DNA from: an uncultured Flavobacteriales bacterium
Lineage (GTDB): Bacteria > Bacteroidota > Bacteroidia > Flavobacteriales_G > Salibacteraceae
Length of the DNA stretch: 64,000 nt
Assembly (NCBI GenBank): GCA_913020435.1
Contig: CAJVZZ010000009.1
Location: 50,856 to 114,855, forward strand
Direction: 5' to 3'
Shown: positions 1-9,543 of the stretch, one piece after another
How positions within the stretch are numbered: the stretch's first letter is position 1
Layout of the letters: the number at the start of each line of letters is the position of its first letter
Translations under genes and position numbers: made by a program
Notes under the pieces: model-generated
Database searches by the model: none
What the model was told of the DNA's origin: nothing
The model's input: the letters and a program-made list of their open reading frames with translations, nothing else

Positions 1-306
1 ATCAATGAGAATAAATTCCCACTAGATACGGTTCTTGTTGTAAGTAAGGGGTATGGAACAGTTAAAAATGAGCAGGTAAAAACAAGTACTTTACGTCGGT
101 CTTTTGAAACAGTACCAGCTAATGGAACACAACAAGTTGAGCCAATAATTGAGGAGGTATTCGGCCTTACGAATGAATACTGGTTGAGTTTTTATGCGAA
201 GGAAAAGCTATTTGATAAGAAGTTTGTTTTTACTGCAGGCTCAATTAGTAAACAGTTTTTGGTGAATATTCCTATTCTTAATGAACAAGGAATTTTGCAC
301 CCATAG
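1..306 (+). CDS. C-terminal part of a protein of unknown function, truncated by the window edge
   Basis: Frame 1 is open from base 1 (INENKFPLDTVLVVSKGYGTVKNEQ...NEQGILHP*) to the TAG at 304-306; the stop overlaps the GTG start of the next gene. Confidence 0.6.
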   Translation: MNENKFPLDTVLVVSKGYGTVKNEQVKTSTLRRSFETVPANGTQQVEPIIEEVFGLTNEYWLSFYAKEKLFDKKFVFTAGSISKQFLVNIPILNEQGILHP

Positions 307-854
307 TGATCTCTAATAAACAATCCAACCAAATACTTATGCTAGCTAATCAGGCATTTGGAAAAAATTATTTAACGATATCATCCCTCAATAGTTATGA
401 TAGTTTAGAAAATTCGCAGGTTATTGTAGTCGAGGAAAACGAGGAGGTTATAGGTTTCTCAATCGTCATGACTTTCAAACAAGAAGAGCTTTTCAAACAT
501 TTATATATTGATTTAGAAATACCGGCCGAAGAGTCTTGTGTCGGGTATCGAAAAATGACCATTGTAAAACCTGAAAGCAGAGGAAAGGGAATCGGTTCGG
601 AATTAGTTAAAAAGGGAGAAGTTTTTATTCAAACAAAAAGTAAAATTGTTTATTCTTCCATTTGGTGTAATGGAACAGAGGAAAAAATGACCAACCTATT
701 GGATAAAAACGGCTATCAATTCTTAGAAAAAAGAATTAATTATTGGAAAGATGATAGTCTAGAAAAACAATACAACTGTGCTATTTGTGATGCTCCTCCC
801 TGCATGTGTGCTGCCCTGATTTATAAAAAGAACCTTACTATGTTTGTACAATGA
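306..854 (+). CDS. GNAT-family N-acetyltransferase with Cys-rich C-terminus
   Basis: GTG start; acetyl-CoA loop-like VKPESRGKGIGSELVKKGE; C-terminal CAICDAPPCMC motif. Confidence 0.75.
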   Translation: MISNKQSNQILMLANQAFGKNYLTISSLNSYDSLENSQVIVVEENEEVIGFSIVMTFKQEELFKHLYIDLEIPAEESCVGYRKMTIVKPESRGKGIGSELVKKGEVFIQTKSKIVYSSIWCNGTEEKMTNLLDKNGYQFLEKRINYWKDDSLEKQYNCAICDAPPCMCAALIYKKNLTMFVQ

Positions 855-1513
855 GACTAGATTATTTCAAGGAAAAATTTGATGCTATTGTGCCACTGTC
901 TGGAGGTATTGATAGCGCGGCTGCACTTTACAAAGTTTTATCTGAGAATCCGAATAAAAAATATTTGGTTTTTAGAATTGACATGGTACATGGTACCAGC
1001 GGAAACAGAACAACTCGTGAAGCAATGGCAACCGAGAAAATATTGAATTGGCTAGAAGAAAATGGACACAATAATTTTGGGTTTCGTGAATTACGTATTG
1101 ATTATTCATCATTAGGGTTGACTCCACCTGTTTGGGATAGTGAAGTTGTGAATTTTGCTGCAAGCCTCGTTATACAATCAAAACCAGAGATTTCTGAATT
1201 TGTAGAAGGAGCAATTCAAGATGATTATTTAGAAAAAGGGTTTGCCGAGAGATTAAATAAAATTGAAAAGATCTTGCGCTTGCATACTGGAAAATCAGCC
1301 GAAGAACTAGAAATCTATTTTCCTTTAAAAGATAAACCTAAAGTTGAGGTAATGCGAATGCTACCAGAAGAATTATTAAACTTAACGTGGAGCTGCAGGT
1401 ACCCAAAGATTGTTGGTCCTTGGCAATTTGGTCGTTGTCATGAATGCCCTCAATGCGGTGTAATTGATAAAATCCTTAATAGTAACCCGAATGAGTTTCC
1501 TCAGGGCTTTTGA
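851..1513 (+). CDS. QueC-like PP-loop ATPase (7-cyano-7-deazaguanine synthase-related)
   Basis: N-terminal PLSGGIDSAAAL PP-loop; C-terminal CRYPKIVGPWQFGRCHECPQC, a QueC-like Zn-binding Cys set; 4-bp ATGA overlap with the GNAT gene. Confidence 0.7.
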   Translation: MRLDYFKEKFDAIVPLSGGIDSAAALYKVLSENPNKKYLVFRIDMVHGTSGNRTTREAMATEKILNWLEENGHNNFGFRELRIDYSSLGLTPPVWDSEVVNFAASLVIQSKPEISEFVEGAIQDDYLEKGFAERLNKIEKILRLHTGKSAEELEIYFPLKDKPKVEVMRMLPEELLNLTWSCRYPKIVGPWQFGRCHECPQCGVIDKILNSNPNEFPQGF

Positions 1514-1595
1514 TTAATAATTATTTTCTCGTTCCTAACTAGATTGGAAATTTAATCATCCAATTATTAATTTCACGACTCAATATTTTACAACT

Positions 1596-2345
1596 ATGAA
1601 AACAGTTTTTCTTACAGGAGCAACATCCGGAATTGGTAAAGCAACCGCCGAATTATTAGCCGCGAACGGTTATAATTTAATCCTTTCTGGAAGAAGAGAA
1701 GAACGCTTGAAAGAACTTCAAGAGCGATTAAGCCATCTTGCAGATATTCATATTCTGAAATTTGATGTGCGCGAAAAAGAAAACATACCTAATATAATTG
1801 CCAGCTTACCCGAAGCCTTCAAGAAAATTGATATTCTCATTAATAATGCTGGAAACGCTTATGGCCGAGATCCAATTCATGAAGGGTTGATAGAGGATTG
1901 GGAAAACATGATTGATATAAATTTGAAAGGGATGCTGTATTTAACACGTGCCATTTCTCCTCAAATGGTAGAACGAAAAAGCGGACATATTCTAAACATT
2001 GCCTCGCTTGCAGGTCGAGAGACTTATCCAAATGGTGCAGTGTATTGTGCAAGTAAATCAGCTGTAAAAGCTGCCACAGAAGGAATTCGGAAAGACTTGA
2101 ATCCATATGGAATCAAGGTGAGCTGTATCGACCCTGGTTTGGTCGAAACAGAATTCTCCGAAGTACGGTTTCATGGAGATAAAGAAGAAGCTAAAAAAGT
2201 CTATCAAGGATATATTCCGCTTACTGCTTTTGATGTTGCTGAGACGATTGAATTTGTTTTGAGTCGACCCCCACATGTAAACATTGCCGATACGCTTATT
2301 TTGTGTGCAGATCAAGCATCGAGCACGATTGTAAGGAAGGAATAA
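1596..2345 (+). CDS. SDR family NAD(P)-dependent oxidoreductase (YdfG-like)
   Basis: TGATSGIG, NNAG and YCASKSAV motifs. Confidence 0.9.
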   Translation: MKTVFLTGATSGIGKATAELLAANGYNLILSGRREERLKELQERLSHLADIHILKFDVREKENIPNIIASLPEAFKKIDILINNAGNAYGRDPIHEGLIEDWENMIDINLKGMLYLTRAISPQMVERKSGHILNIASLAGRETYPNGAVYCASKSAVKAATEGIRKDLNPYGIKVSCIDPGLVETEFSEVRFHGDKEEAKKVYQGYIPLTAFDVAETIEFVLSRPPHVNIADTLILCADQASSTIVRKE

Positions 2346-2388
2346 ATAAGCAGCTTACTTTAACAGTTTTACTTCAATTACTTTTGAC

Positions 2389-3384
2389 GTGGAAATGACA
2401 CCAAAAATTCTCATAATACGTTTTAGCTCTATTGGAGACCTAGTTCTTACTACTCCGGTTATTCGCATTGCGAAACAGCAAATTGAAGGTTCTGAGGTTC
2501 ATTTAGTAACTAAAAATGCTTTCTCTTCTGTAGTTGAGGCAAACCCTTATTTAGACAAGGTTCATGTTTTAGAAAACGATTTAAAAGCGTTGATTGAAGA
2601 ATTGAAGCAAGAAGGGTTTACCCATGTTATCGACCTGCACAACAACCTACGATCAAGAAAAATAAAGAAAGCGCTAAAGTTGCCTTCAAAGAGCTTTACA
2701 AAGTTGAATATCGAAAAGTGGTTGGCGGTAAATTTTAAACAAATTCATAGGCTCCCTGATACTCATATCGTAGATCGATATCTAGAAACACTCTCAGGAT
2801 TTAATATTAAAAATGATCAAAAGGGTCTTGATTATTTTATTCCTAAAAAAGATAAGGTTGATTTAAAAAACTTGCCTGAAAGTCACCGAACAGGTTATTT
2901 AGCTTGGGTAATTGGCGGTTCCTATGCCACTAAGATGTTACCCAACGAAAAGATTATAGAGGTGCTTAGTAGGATTGAAAAACCAGTTGTCTTGCTTGGC
3001 GGTCCAGAGGATGCCGTAAACGGAAAATTAATCTCAGAAAAGTTAGGCGATAATGTTTTTAATGCCTGCGGAAAATTCAACATTAACCAATCGGCGTCCC
3101 TAGTGGAACAAGCTACGAAAGTTTTGTCGAACGATACCGGCCTCATGCACGTTGCAGCAGCATTTAACAAGCGGACTCTCTCTTTTTGGGGCAACACTAT
3201 TCCGGAGTTCGGAATGTATCCTTATATGCCAGAAAACCAAAATAAATCTACAATAATGGAAGTTGCAGATTTAGGTTGTAGACCTTGCTCGAAGTTGGGC
3301 CATAAAAAATGCCCTAAGAAACATTTCCACTGTATGCAATTGATTGATTCTGATAAAGTCGAGGCTTGGATTAACTTTCAATAA
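2389..3384 (+). CDS. Glycosyltransferase family 9 (heptosyltransferase-like)
   Basis: IRFSSIGDLVLTTPVIR N-terminus and LSNDTGLMHVAAAF motif typical of GT9. Confidence 0.88.
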   Translation: MEMTPKILIIRFSSIGDLVLTTPVIRIAKQQIEGSEVHLVTKNAFSSVVEANPYLDKVHVLENDLKALIEELKQEGFTHVIDLHNNLRSRKIKKALKLPSKSFTKLNIEKWLAVNFKQIHRLPDTHIVDRYLETLSGFNIKNDQKGLDYFIPKKDKVDLKNLPESHRTGYLAWVIGGSYATKMLPNEKIIEVLSRIEKPVVLLGGPEDAVNGKLISEKLGDNVFNACGKFNINQSASLVEQATKVLSNDTGLMHVAAAFNKRTLSFWGNTIPEFGMYPYMPENQNKSTIMEVADLGCRPCSKLGHKKCPKKHFHCMQLIDSDKVEAWINFQ

Positions 3385-4537
3385 CCTCCATTAACGTTTT
3401 ATTACAGACCTGCCAATTGTAGTTCTCGGTCACAAAAGCATGGCCTTTTTCAGCTATTTTTTTGGAAAAAACAGGATCAGATAATAAACGCTCAATTTGT
3501 CTTTTAAACTCTACTTCGTTGCTTGCAATTAAGATTTCCTCTTCTGGGATTGCACCTAAAGCATTGTTAGCCAGAGGGGTGGTAACGCATGGCAATCCCA
3601 TTGCCATTGCTTCTAATAATTTGTTTTGAAGCCCTGAACCGAGCATTAGCGGAGCCACAAAGATTTTTGCCTCATCGTAGGCGGTTCGTATATCATCAAC
3701 CCACCCAGTAATTTCAACATTAGTTGTAGCCAATGTCCGTACTTTATAGCTAGGTGATTTTCCGCAAATTTGAACCGCTACTTCAGAGCTTAGTATGGGC
3801 AGAATATTTTTGACTAAATATTGAGCAGATTCTACATTGGGCAGATAACCCATATTTCCAGTAAATAAAACATCCGTTTTCTTCGAGCGATTTTCAGATT
3901 TAAAAAAACTCGTATCAATTCCATTTGGAATTACCGCTATTTCTGTGGCATTAGAATGGGTTAGATGTTCCTTGTCTGCTTGGCTAATAATTACTTTCTT
4001 TTCGAAATATTGAAACATTTTTTCTTCGTAGGCCCTAAGTCGTTTTGCTTCGATTGCTACAATTGGTTTTAGGTAAAAAGGTGCTTTTTCGGACCTCCGC
4101 TCCATGCCAATACTAAGCGCATCCATGTAGTCTAAGGTTTTACTGAAAACAGAGTATTTTTTTGCATACTCAGCAACTCGAATTAACTGGCAAAAGAATC
4201 GTTTGGGCAGGTGTTTTTCGATAATTAAATCCAATTCTTGTTGCGCTTTTTGTGAATAGAAATAAGCAACTTGGAAGGGTTTGTCATTGAACAAAGCCAA
4301 AAATAAACGCCACAAAATACCGGAATACTTTAATTGAATAATATTCAGTTCACTGCAAATTGTGTTTAATATTTTTTCTGCTTCCGGGTCTGTTTTTTGG
4401 GTACTCAAACAACATAGAATAACTTCATAAGAAGCGTTCAAATCTTTGACTTGATGAAAGGCGCGCAACTTATCCCCTTTATCCAAAGGATAAGGAATGC
4501 GAGATAATAAGACTAGTAATTTAGGCTTTGACAGCAT
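3371..4537 (-). CDS. Glycosyltransferase (GT4/GT1 type, TIGR03087-like)
   Basis: SRIPYPLDKGDKLRAFHQVK N-terminus and FVAPLMLGSGLQNKLLEAMAMGLPCVTT motif. Confidence 0.85.
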   Translation of the reverse strand: MLSKPKLLVLLSRIPYPLDKGDKLRAFHQVKDLNASYEVILCCLSTQKTDPEAEKILNTICSELNIIQLKYSGILWRLFLALFNDKPFQVAYFYSQKAQQELDLIIEKHLPKRFFCQLIRVAEYAKKYSVFSKTLDYMDALSIGMERRSEKAPFYLKPIVAIEAKRLRAYEEKMFQYFEKKVIISQADKEHLTHSNATEIAVIPNGIDTSFFKSENRSKKTDVLFTGNMGYLPNVESAQYLVKNILPILSSEVAVQICGKSPSYKVRTLATTNVEITGWVDDIRTAYDEAKIFVAPLMLGSGLQNKLLEAMAMGLPCVTTPLANNALGAIPEEEILIASNEVEFKRQIERLLSDPVFSKKIAEKGHAFVTENYNWQVCNKTLMEVIES

Positions 4538-5960
4538 CTTTTGATTTTTTCCAAAAGATTAGAAACCTCAGCTTTTTAATAATTCGGGTATAGAATTCCG
4601 AATCTAAAATCACCGAATCGGTTGTTGCTTTGTACGTCAGGAATATACCTATGGGGGTAAGCACGAAACTAGATAGCCACATCCCCGTCCAAATTGGTAA
4701 ATCGCCTGACTTTGCCAGTTTCTCTCCAGTTAAAGATGTAATATGAAAGAGAATAAAGAATAAAATAGAAATTACAACCGGCATCCCCAAGCCTCCTTTT
4801 CTAATAATTGCTCCAAGAGGTGCTCCAATAAAAAAGAGAATAAGACAGGCGATGGATAAGGTGAACTTTCGATGTACCTCTATATAATGTCCTCTAATAT
4901 GTCTATGTCGGTTATTTACATCATTCGCAAATCCTGTGGCATAGGAGTTAGATGCTCGTGTAATATTTACTGCCAAGTTCAGATATTTTAATTTGTCTGA
5001 TTTGGTCGATTTTCCAAACCAATCAAGACTTATTAATGTTTTGTTGGTTGTATCAACTTCGCTTAACAATACAGAATCTTGAATAAGGTAAATATCCTGA
5101 TTCATTCTTCTTTGGAAATGTCCAAGACGATTATAGTAACGTGTTTCAACGGTATCAATTTGATTAATAATTTGGATGAAGTTCATCATCCGAAAATTAT
5201 TGGCAAACATTTCTTCGTCACTCCTTTGAAGCTTAAATCCTGAAAGGTCAAATGTTATGGTTTTGCTTTCAAAATCCTGGCGATGAAAAGGATACTTTGC
5301 GCCCTCCATATCGGTGTATAGATATCCATTATTAAGTTGAAAACTCAAGCCAAGGCCATCAGGAGTCATATCCATACGTCCGGTTTTAGCTCTAATAATT
5401 TGCCGATTTCCCTTTTTCTCGGTATGGTCATAAATAAAGACGTCCTCTAATTCTTCGGTTTCTTCGTTGCGATTTTTTACACGAATTACAAAACCTTCAA
5501 TTTCTTTATAATACACATTGTCTTTAATGTCTAGCGCAGGCTTTTTCTTCCGTATGTCATAAAGTATGGAAGCAAATTTTTGGTTGGAGCTTGGCCAGAT
5601 GGAATTAGAAAAAACGAAAGCACCAAAGCTCAGCAGAATCATAAAAATAATGAGCGGAAACATAATTCGCTGCAAGCTCATTCCCGCGCTCTTAAGTGCA
5701 ACTAACTCGTATTGCTCTCCCAAATTACCAAAGGTCATTATAGAAGATAGTAATACCGCTAATGGCAAGGCAAGAGGAACCAAACTTGCAGAAGCATAAA
5801 ATAACAATTCCACTATAATTCCAAGACCCAATCCCTTGCCGACCATTTCGTCGATATAAACCCACAAGAATTGCATTACCAATATGAAAAGGGTAATGAA
5901 AAACGTGCTGATGAAGGGACCAACAAACGTTTTGAAAATTAGGATGTGTAGTTTTTTCAA
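4521..5960 (-). CDS. LptF/LptG family permease (YjgP/YjgQ)
   Basis: N- and C-terminal TM blocks flanking a periplasmic domain; FIGAPLGAIIRKGGLGMPVVIS motif. Confidence 0.88.
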   Translation of the reverse strand: MKKLHILIFKTFVGPFISTFFITLFILVMQFLWVYIDEMVGKGLGLGIIVELLFYASASLVPLALPLAVLLSSIMTFGNLGEQYELVALKSAGMSLQRIMFPLIIFMILLSFGAFVFSNSIWPSSNQKFASILYDIRKKKPALDIKDNVYYKEIEGFVIRVKNRNEETEELEDVFIYDHTEKKGNRQIIRAKTGRMDMTPDGLGLSFQLNNGYLYTDMEGAKYPFHRQDFESKTITFDLSGFKLQRSDEEMFANNFRMMNFIQIINQIDTVETRYYNRLGHFQRRMNQDIYLIQDSVLLSEVDTTNKTLISLDWFGKSTKSDKLKYLNLAVNITRASNSYATGFANDVNNRHRHIRGHYIEVHRKFTLSIACLILFFIGAPLGAIIRKGGLGMPVVISILFFILFHITSLTGEKLAKSGDLPIWTGMWLSSFVLTPIGIFLTYKATTDSVILDSEFYTRIIKKLRFLIFWKKSKDAVKA

Positions 5961-6024
5961 ACTTTAGAATTCAATACTAAACAAATATAGTTTGTCCCTA
6001 TTGTTTAGGGTCTGCCAAAAAAAC

Positions 6025-6060
6025 AAAAACCTCTTTCCGAGTAATCGGAAAAAGGTTTTT
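6025..6060. terminator. Rho-independent (bidirectional-type) terminator
   Basis: aaaaacctctttccga-gtaa-tcggaaaaaggttttt inverted repeat between lptF/G-like and START-like genes. Confidence 0.7.
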
Positions 6061-6081
6061 AAATATCAATATTGTAAATGA

Positions 6082-6462
6082 TTAAGAACCTAAAATCATT
6101 TTGAGTTTACCAATTTGCTTTTCCCAAAGTTGTTTGCTTGCTTCAACTTCGTCATCATCTACGTGGTCTGTTACTAAAAGAGCAACATCACCAGTAAGCT
6201 GATCAATCTTAATTCTAAACTCGAAATAAGTATCATCTTCATCGTCATCCATCCAATGGAAACGAACAAATTCGTGGTCTCTTTTGCCTAGCAATTTAGC
6301 ATCTTCGCCCATGCCTTCCCAAACAAAAGTGTAAATCTCGTCGTTTAGTTTTACGTTGTCCGCAAACCATTCAGCAAGTCCTCCTGGTGTAACCAATCTA
6401 TTATAAAGGATTCCCGGTGCTGATCTGATTGCAAATTCCAGGTCTATTCTTTCTTTAGCCAT
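6082..6462 (-). CDS. START-like / SRPBCC domain protein
   Basis: Short alpha/beta protein with VTPGGLAEWFADNV motif typical of Bacteroidetes START-like proteins. Confidence 0.75.
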   Translation of the reverse strand: MAKERIDLEFAIRSAPGILYNRLVTPGGLAEWFADNVKLNDEIYTFVWEGMGEDAKLLGKRDHEFVRFHWMDDDEDDTYFEFRIKIDQLTGDVALLVTDHVDDDEVEASKQLWEKQIGKLKMILGS

Positions 6463-6536
6463 CTCTAATTCAATTATTTACCTTAATGGTAACAAGGTTG
6501 CAATATATATAAAAACTTGTTGAATCGTACTTTCAC

Positions 6537-9485
6537 TTAGTAGCCAAACAACTCTTCTAATGAAATTTCGGTAATTGCACCATATTTCTTTAATGATTCT
6601 AGGTCTAGATCTTCTTTATTGCCCATTATCATTAAGGTGTAGGTGTTCCCTTTGATTTTTGATTCAAAGAAATTTACTAAGTCATCTTGCTTCGCAGTCT
6701 TTATATAATCATACGTGTCCTTTCTACTATCGTAGTTCATTCCTTTTTTAAGGTTCGATAAATAGAAAAAGTACTTCTGATCCTTGATTTTTCTATCGCT
6801 GGCAATTCTTTTCATTATACTGTTTCTCGCTGCTTCAATTTGATTGTCAATTATTGGCATTTCAGTTAATAAATCCATTGCAGTGCTAAGAGCTTGGTTC
6901 AGCTTATCGGGCTGCGTCCCAATATACCCTCTAAAATAATGGGATCTTGCAGGTTCATTCGGAGTATCGAAACGACAATATGCAGTATAAGCCAATCCTT
7001 TTGCTTCCCTAATTTCTTGAAAGAAAACAGAACTTAATCCACCGCCATAATAGGAATTAAACCATGATGCAACAGGAATAATTTCTTTATCGAATTCTTG
7101 TTCTTTACTCAAAAACAATAGATCTGTTTGAACTTGAACCCTGTTTACAAAATAGATTTTGCTTTCATTGGTTTCTTGTTCAACCAACTCTATAGAAGCA
7201 GGAATTGCAGTTAAATTTTCTTTTTTAGGGTGCATTTTTTCAAACTTTCCTTGCATTGCATCCATTTCATCATTTCCATAATAGAAAATACGGTGCTCCA
7301 TACTTGAAATTTCTGACACCTTCTTTGTCAATACACTTGGGTCAATCGCTAACAATTTATCTTTCGAAATAATATTGGTGAACGGGTTTACGTTACCGTA
7401 CTTAGCGTAAGCTGGCAAAAAGCGATTTTGAATAGCTCCTTTTTCTAATTTGGCATCTTCTCTTCTTTTAAGTTCGCCTTCAGCAAATTTTTGGTAAGCA
7501 TCAGCATCGGGTTTCGCCTCTGCAAGAATATGCTCTAATAGCTCAATGCCTTTATCAGTGGACTTTTTTAATCCGCCCATAACGACATAAGTCTTATCGG
7601 TTCCAGAATAAACGCCAAAGTCTAACCCGTTCTTGTATAATTCCTGCTGTAATGCGCTGGCACTGTATTTAGACGTTCCTAGAAAAGGGAGATAATCAAA
7701 TGCCAGATTAGCAATTTTATCATGATTCGATCCCATTTCTATTATATACATGAGGTTAAATAACTCACTGTCTTCATTTTTGATATAATCAAATGTGATA
7801 TTACCGTTTATCGTTCCATGTTTTATGTCATTTTCAAAATCGATATACACCGGTTTTAAATCTGGAGACTCTTTTGATTTGAATTCAGCTAAGTATGCTG
7901 AAACTGTATCCGTATTCATTTCAATAGGAGTGATTTCTGGTTTTTCAACCTTTACGATATTTGTATCTACACCTAAGTTTTTTCTAATGACTGCGTAGTT
8001 ATTTCCAAATTTTTCGTTTGCAAACTTTATTAAATCGGCTTTTTCAATCGCATCCAATCGATTTAGTCTTTCCGTTTGCTCGTTCCAAGGAATATCAGAG
8101 ATAAAGGCTTCCAACAACTTATAAACTCTCCAGTTGCTTTCGTTACTTTGAATTTCCTCTTTCTTTAGGTTATTTATAATAGCGTTAAAGGTTTCATCTT
8201 CAAACTCTCCCTTTTTTACTTTTTCAATTTGAGAAAGAATAAGCGCTTCTGCTTCGTCCATTGTTTGACCTTCTCTCAAAGTTGCTCTTACAGTAAGTGA
8301 TCCGTAATCGTTCATGAAATCTGCACCAGCCCGAGCATCCAATATTTTTTGTTGCTGTACAAGGTTCAAATCGATTAATCCCGCTTTACCATTACTCAGT
8401 AAGTTTGCGAATAGTTCGCCATAGTCTGCGTCTTTAGATTTTTTTCCATCCAATCGGTAAGCGAGTGTAATAAACTCTTTGTCAGAACCAAATAAGTCAA
8501 TTGATTTTGGCTCAGTCATAGGAGCTAATTTTTCAAACGTTGGATGTTTCAAATCCGCCGAAGCCTTCAGGTCACCCCAATGCTTTTTAAATAGATCAAC
8601 GGTGTTTTCATAATCCACATCACCACTCAAACAAATGGCCATATTATTAGGCACATAATATTTCTTCCAGTAAGCACGAATATTTTTCATGCTTGGATTT
8701 TTAAGATGCTCAGGCTCACCTATAGTTGTTTGGTCACCATAAGGGTGTCCTGCAAATAAAGCTTCATTCATAGCCGCATAAGCTTTTCTTCCATCAGAAT
8801 CCTGACCTCTATTAAACTCTTCGTAAACGGTTTCTAGTTCAGTATGAAATAACCTTAGCACTAAGTTTCCAAAGCGTTCACGCTCTAACATTACCCATTT
8901 TTCGATTTCATTTGCTGGAACAATGTTCATGTATGCCGTAACTTCATTACTAGTAAAGGCATTAGTTGATTTCCCACCAATTGAACTTATTGCCTTATCA
9001 AATTCGTTAGGCGAAGCATATTTCGCCGCTTCTGAAGAAAGGCTATCTATTTTTTTGTAAAGTAATTTTTTACCTTCAGTAGTAGGTTCGTTTTTGTGCA
9101 ATTCATACAACTCTTCTATTTGGTTAAGAAGAGGTTTTTCCATTTCCCAATTTACCGTACCAAGATTAGGAGTTCCTTTAAACATAAGATGCTCAAGGTA
9201 ATGTGCTAAACCTGTATTGTCAGATGGGTCGTATGTACTCCCTGCTTTTATAGTAATAAAAGAAGTGAAGGTAGGTTCATTTGTATTCTTACTTAAAAAG
9301 AGTTTTAACCCGTTTTCAAGCTCATAAATACGAAGTTTCATTGGATCGTTTTCGACGTAACTGTATGTGTTTCCACTTTTATCTTGAGTTTTTTTCATAC
9401 CTGTTTCTGAATTCTCTTTTTTTGAAGGGCTACATGCTGCAATTAAAAATGATAATGCAATTGCCCATAAATTTAATTTGTTCAT
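6537..9485 (-). CDS. M16 family (insulinase-like) metallopeptidase lipoprotein
   Basis: HYLEHLMFKGT (HxxEH) zinc motif; SPF lipobox-like IAACSPS; duplicated M16 architecture. Confidence 0.92.
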   Translation of the reverse strand: MNKLNLWAIALSFLIAACSPSKKENSETGMKKTQDKSGNTYSYVENDPMKLRIYELENGLKLFLSKNTNEPTFTSFITIKAGSTYDPSDNTGLAHYLEHLMFKGTPNLGTVNWEMEKPLLNQIEELYELHKNEPTTEGKKLLYKKIDSLSSEAAKYASPNEFDKAISSIGGKSTNAFTSNEVTAYMNIVPANEIEKWVMLERERFGNLVLRLFHTELETVYEEFNRGQDSDGRKAYAAMNEALFAGHPYGDQTTIGEPEHLKNPSMKNIRAYWKKYYVPNNMAICLSGDVDYENTVDLFKKHWGDLKASADLKHPTFEKLAPMTEPKSIDLFGSDKEFITLAYRLDGKKSKDADYGELFANLLSNGKAGLIDLNLVQQQKILDARAGADFMNDYGSLTVRATLREGQTMDEAEALILSQIEKVKKGEFEDETFNAIINNLKKEEIQSNESNWRVYKLLEAFISDIPWNEQTERLNRLDAIEKADLIKFANEKFGNNYAVIRKNLGVDTNIVKVEKPEITPIEMNTDTVSAYLAEFKSKESPDLKPVYIDFENDIKHGTINGNITFDYIKNEDSELFNLMYIIEMGSNHDKIANLAFDYLPFLGTSKYSASALQQELYKNGLDFGVYSGTDKTYVVMGGLKKSTDKGIELLEHILAEAKPDADAYQKFAEGELKRREDAKLEKGAIQNRFLPAYAKYGNVNPFTNIISKDKLLAIDPSVLTKKVSEISSMEHRIFYYGNDEMDAMQGKFEKMHPKKENLTAIPASIELVEQETNESKIYFVNRVQVQTDLLFLSKEQEFDKEIIPVASWFNSYYGGGLSSVFFQEIREAKGLAYTAYCRFDTPNEPARSHYFRGYIGTQPDKLNQALSTAMDLLTEMPIIDNQIEAARNSIMKRIASDRKIKDQKYFFYLSNLKKGMNYDSRKDTYDYIKTAKQDDLVNFFESKIKGNTYTLMIMGNKEDLDLESLKKYGAITEISLEELFGY

Positions 9486-9543
9486 AATAATCTAATTAAA
9501 ATTAGTTGTAGCTAATTGGTAAACAGCTACATAGTGATTGAGG

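Noticed and set aside
5566-5799. 77-aa antisense ORF in lptF/G-like gene (and other short antisense ORFs in the track)
   Set aside because: Fully inside confident genes, no motifs, no ribosome-binding context.
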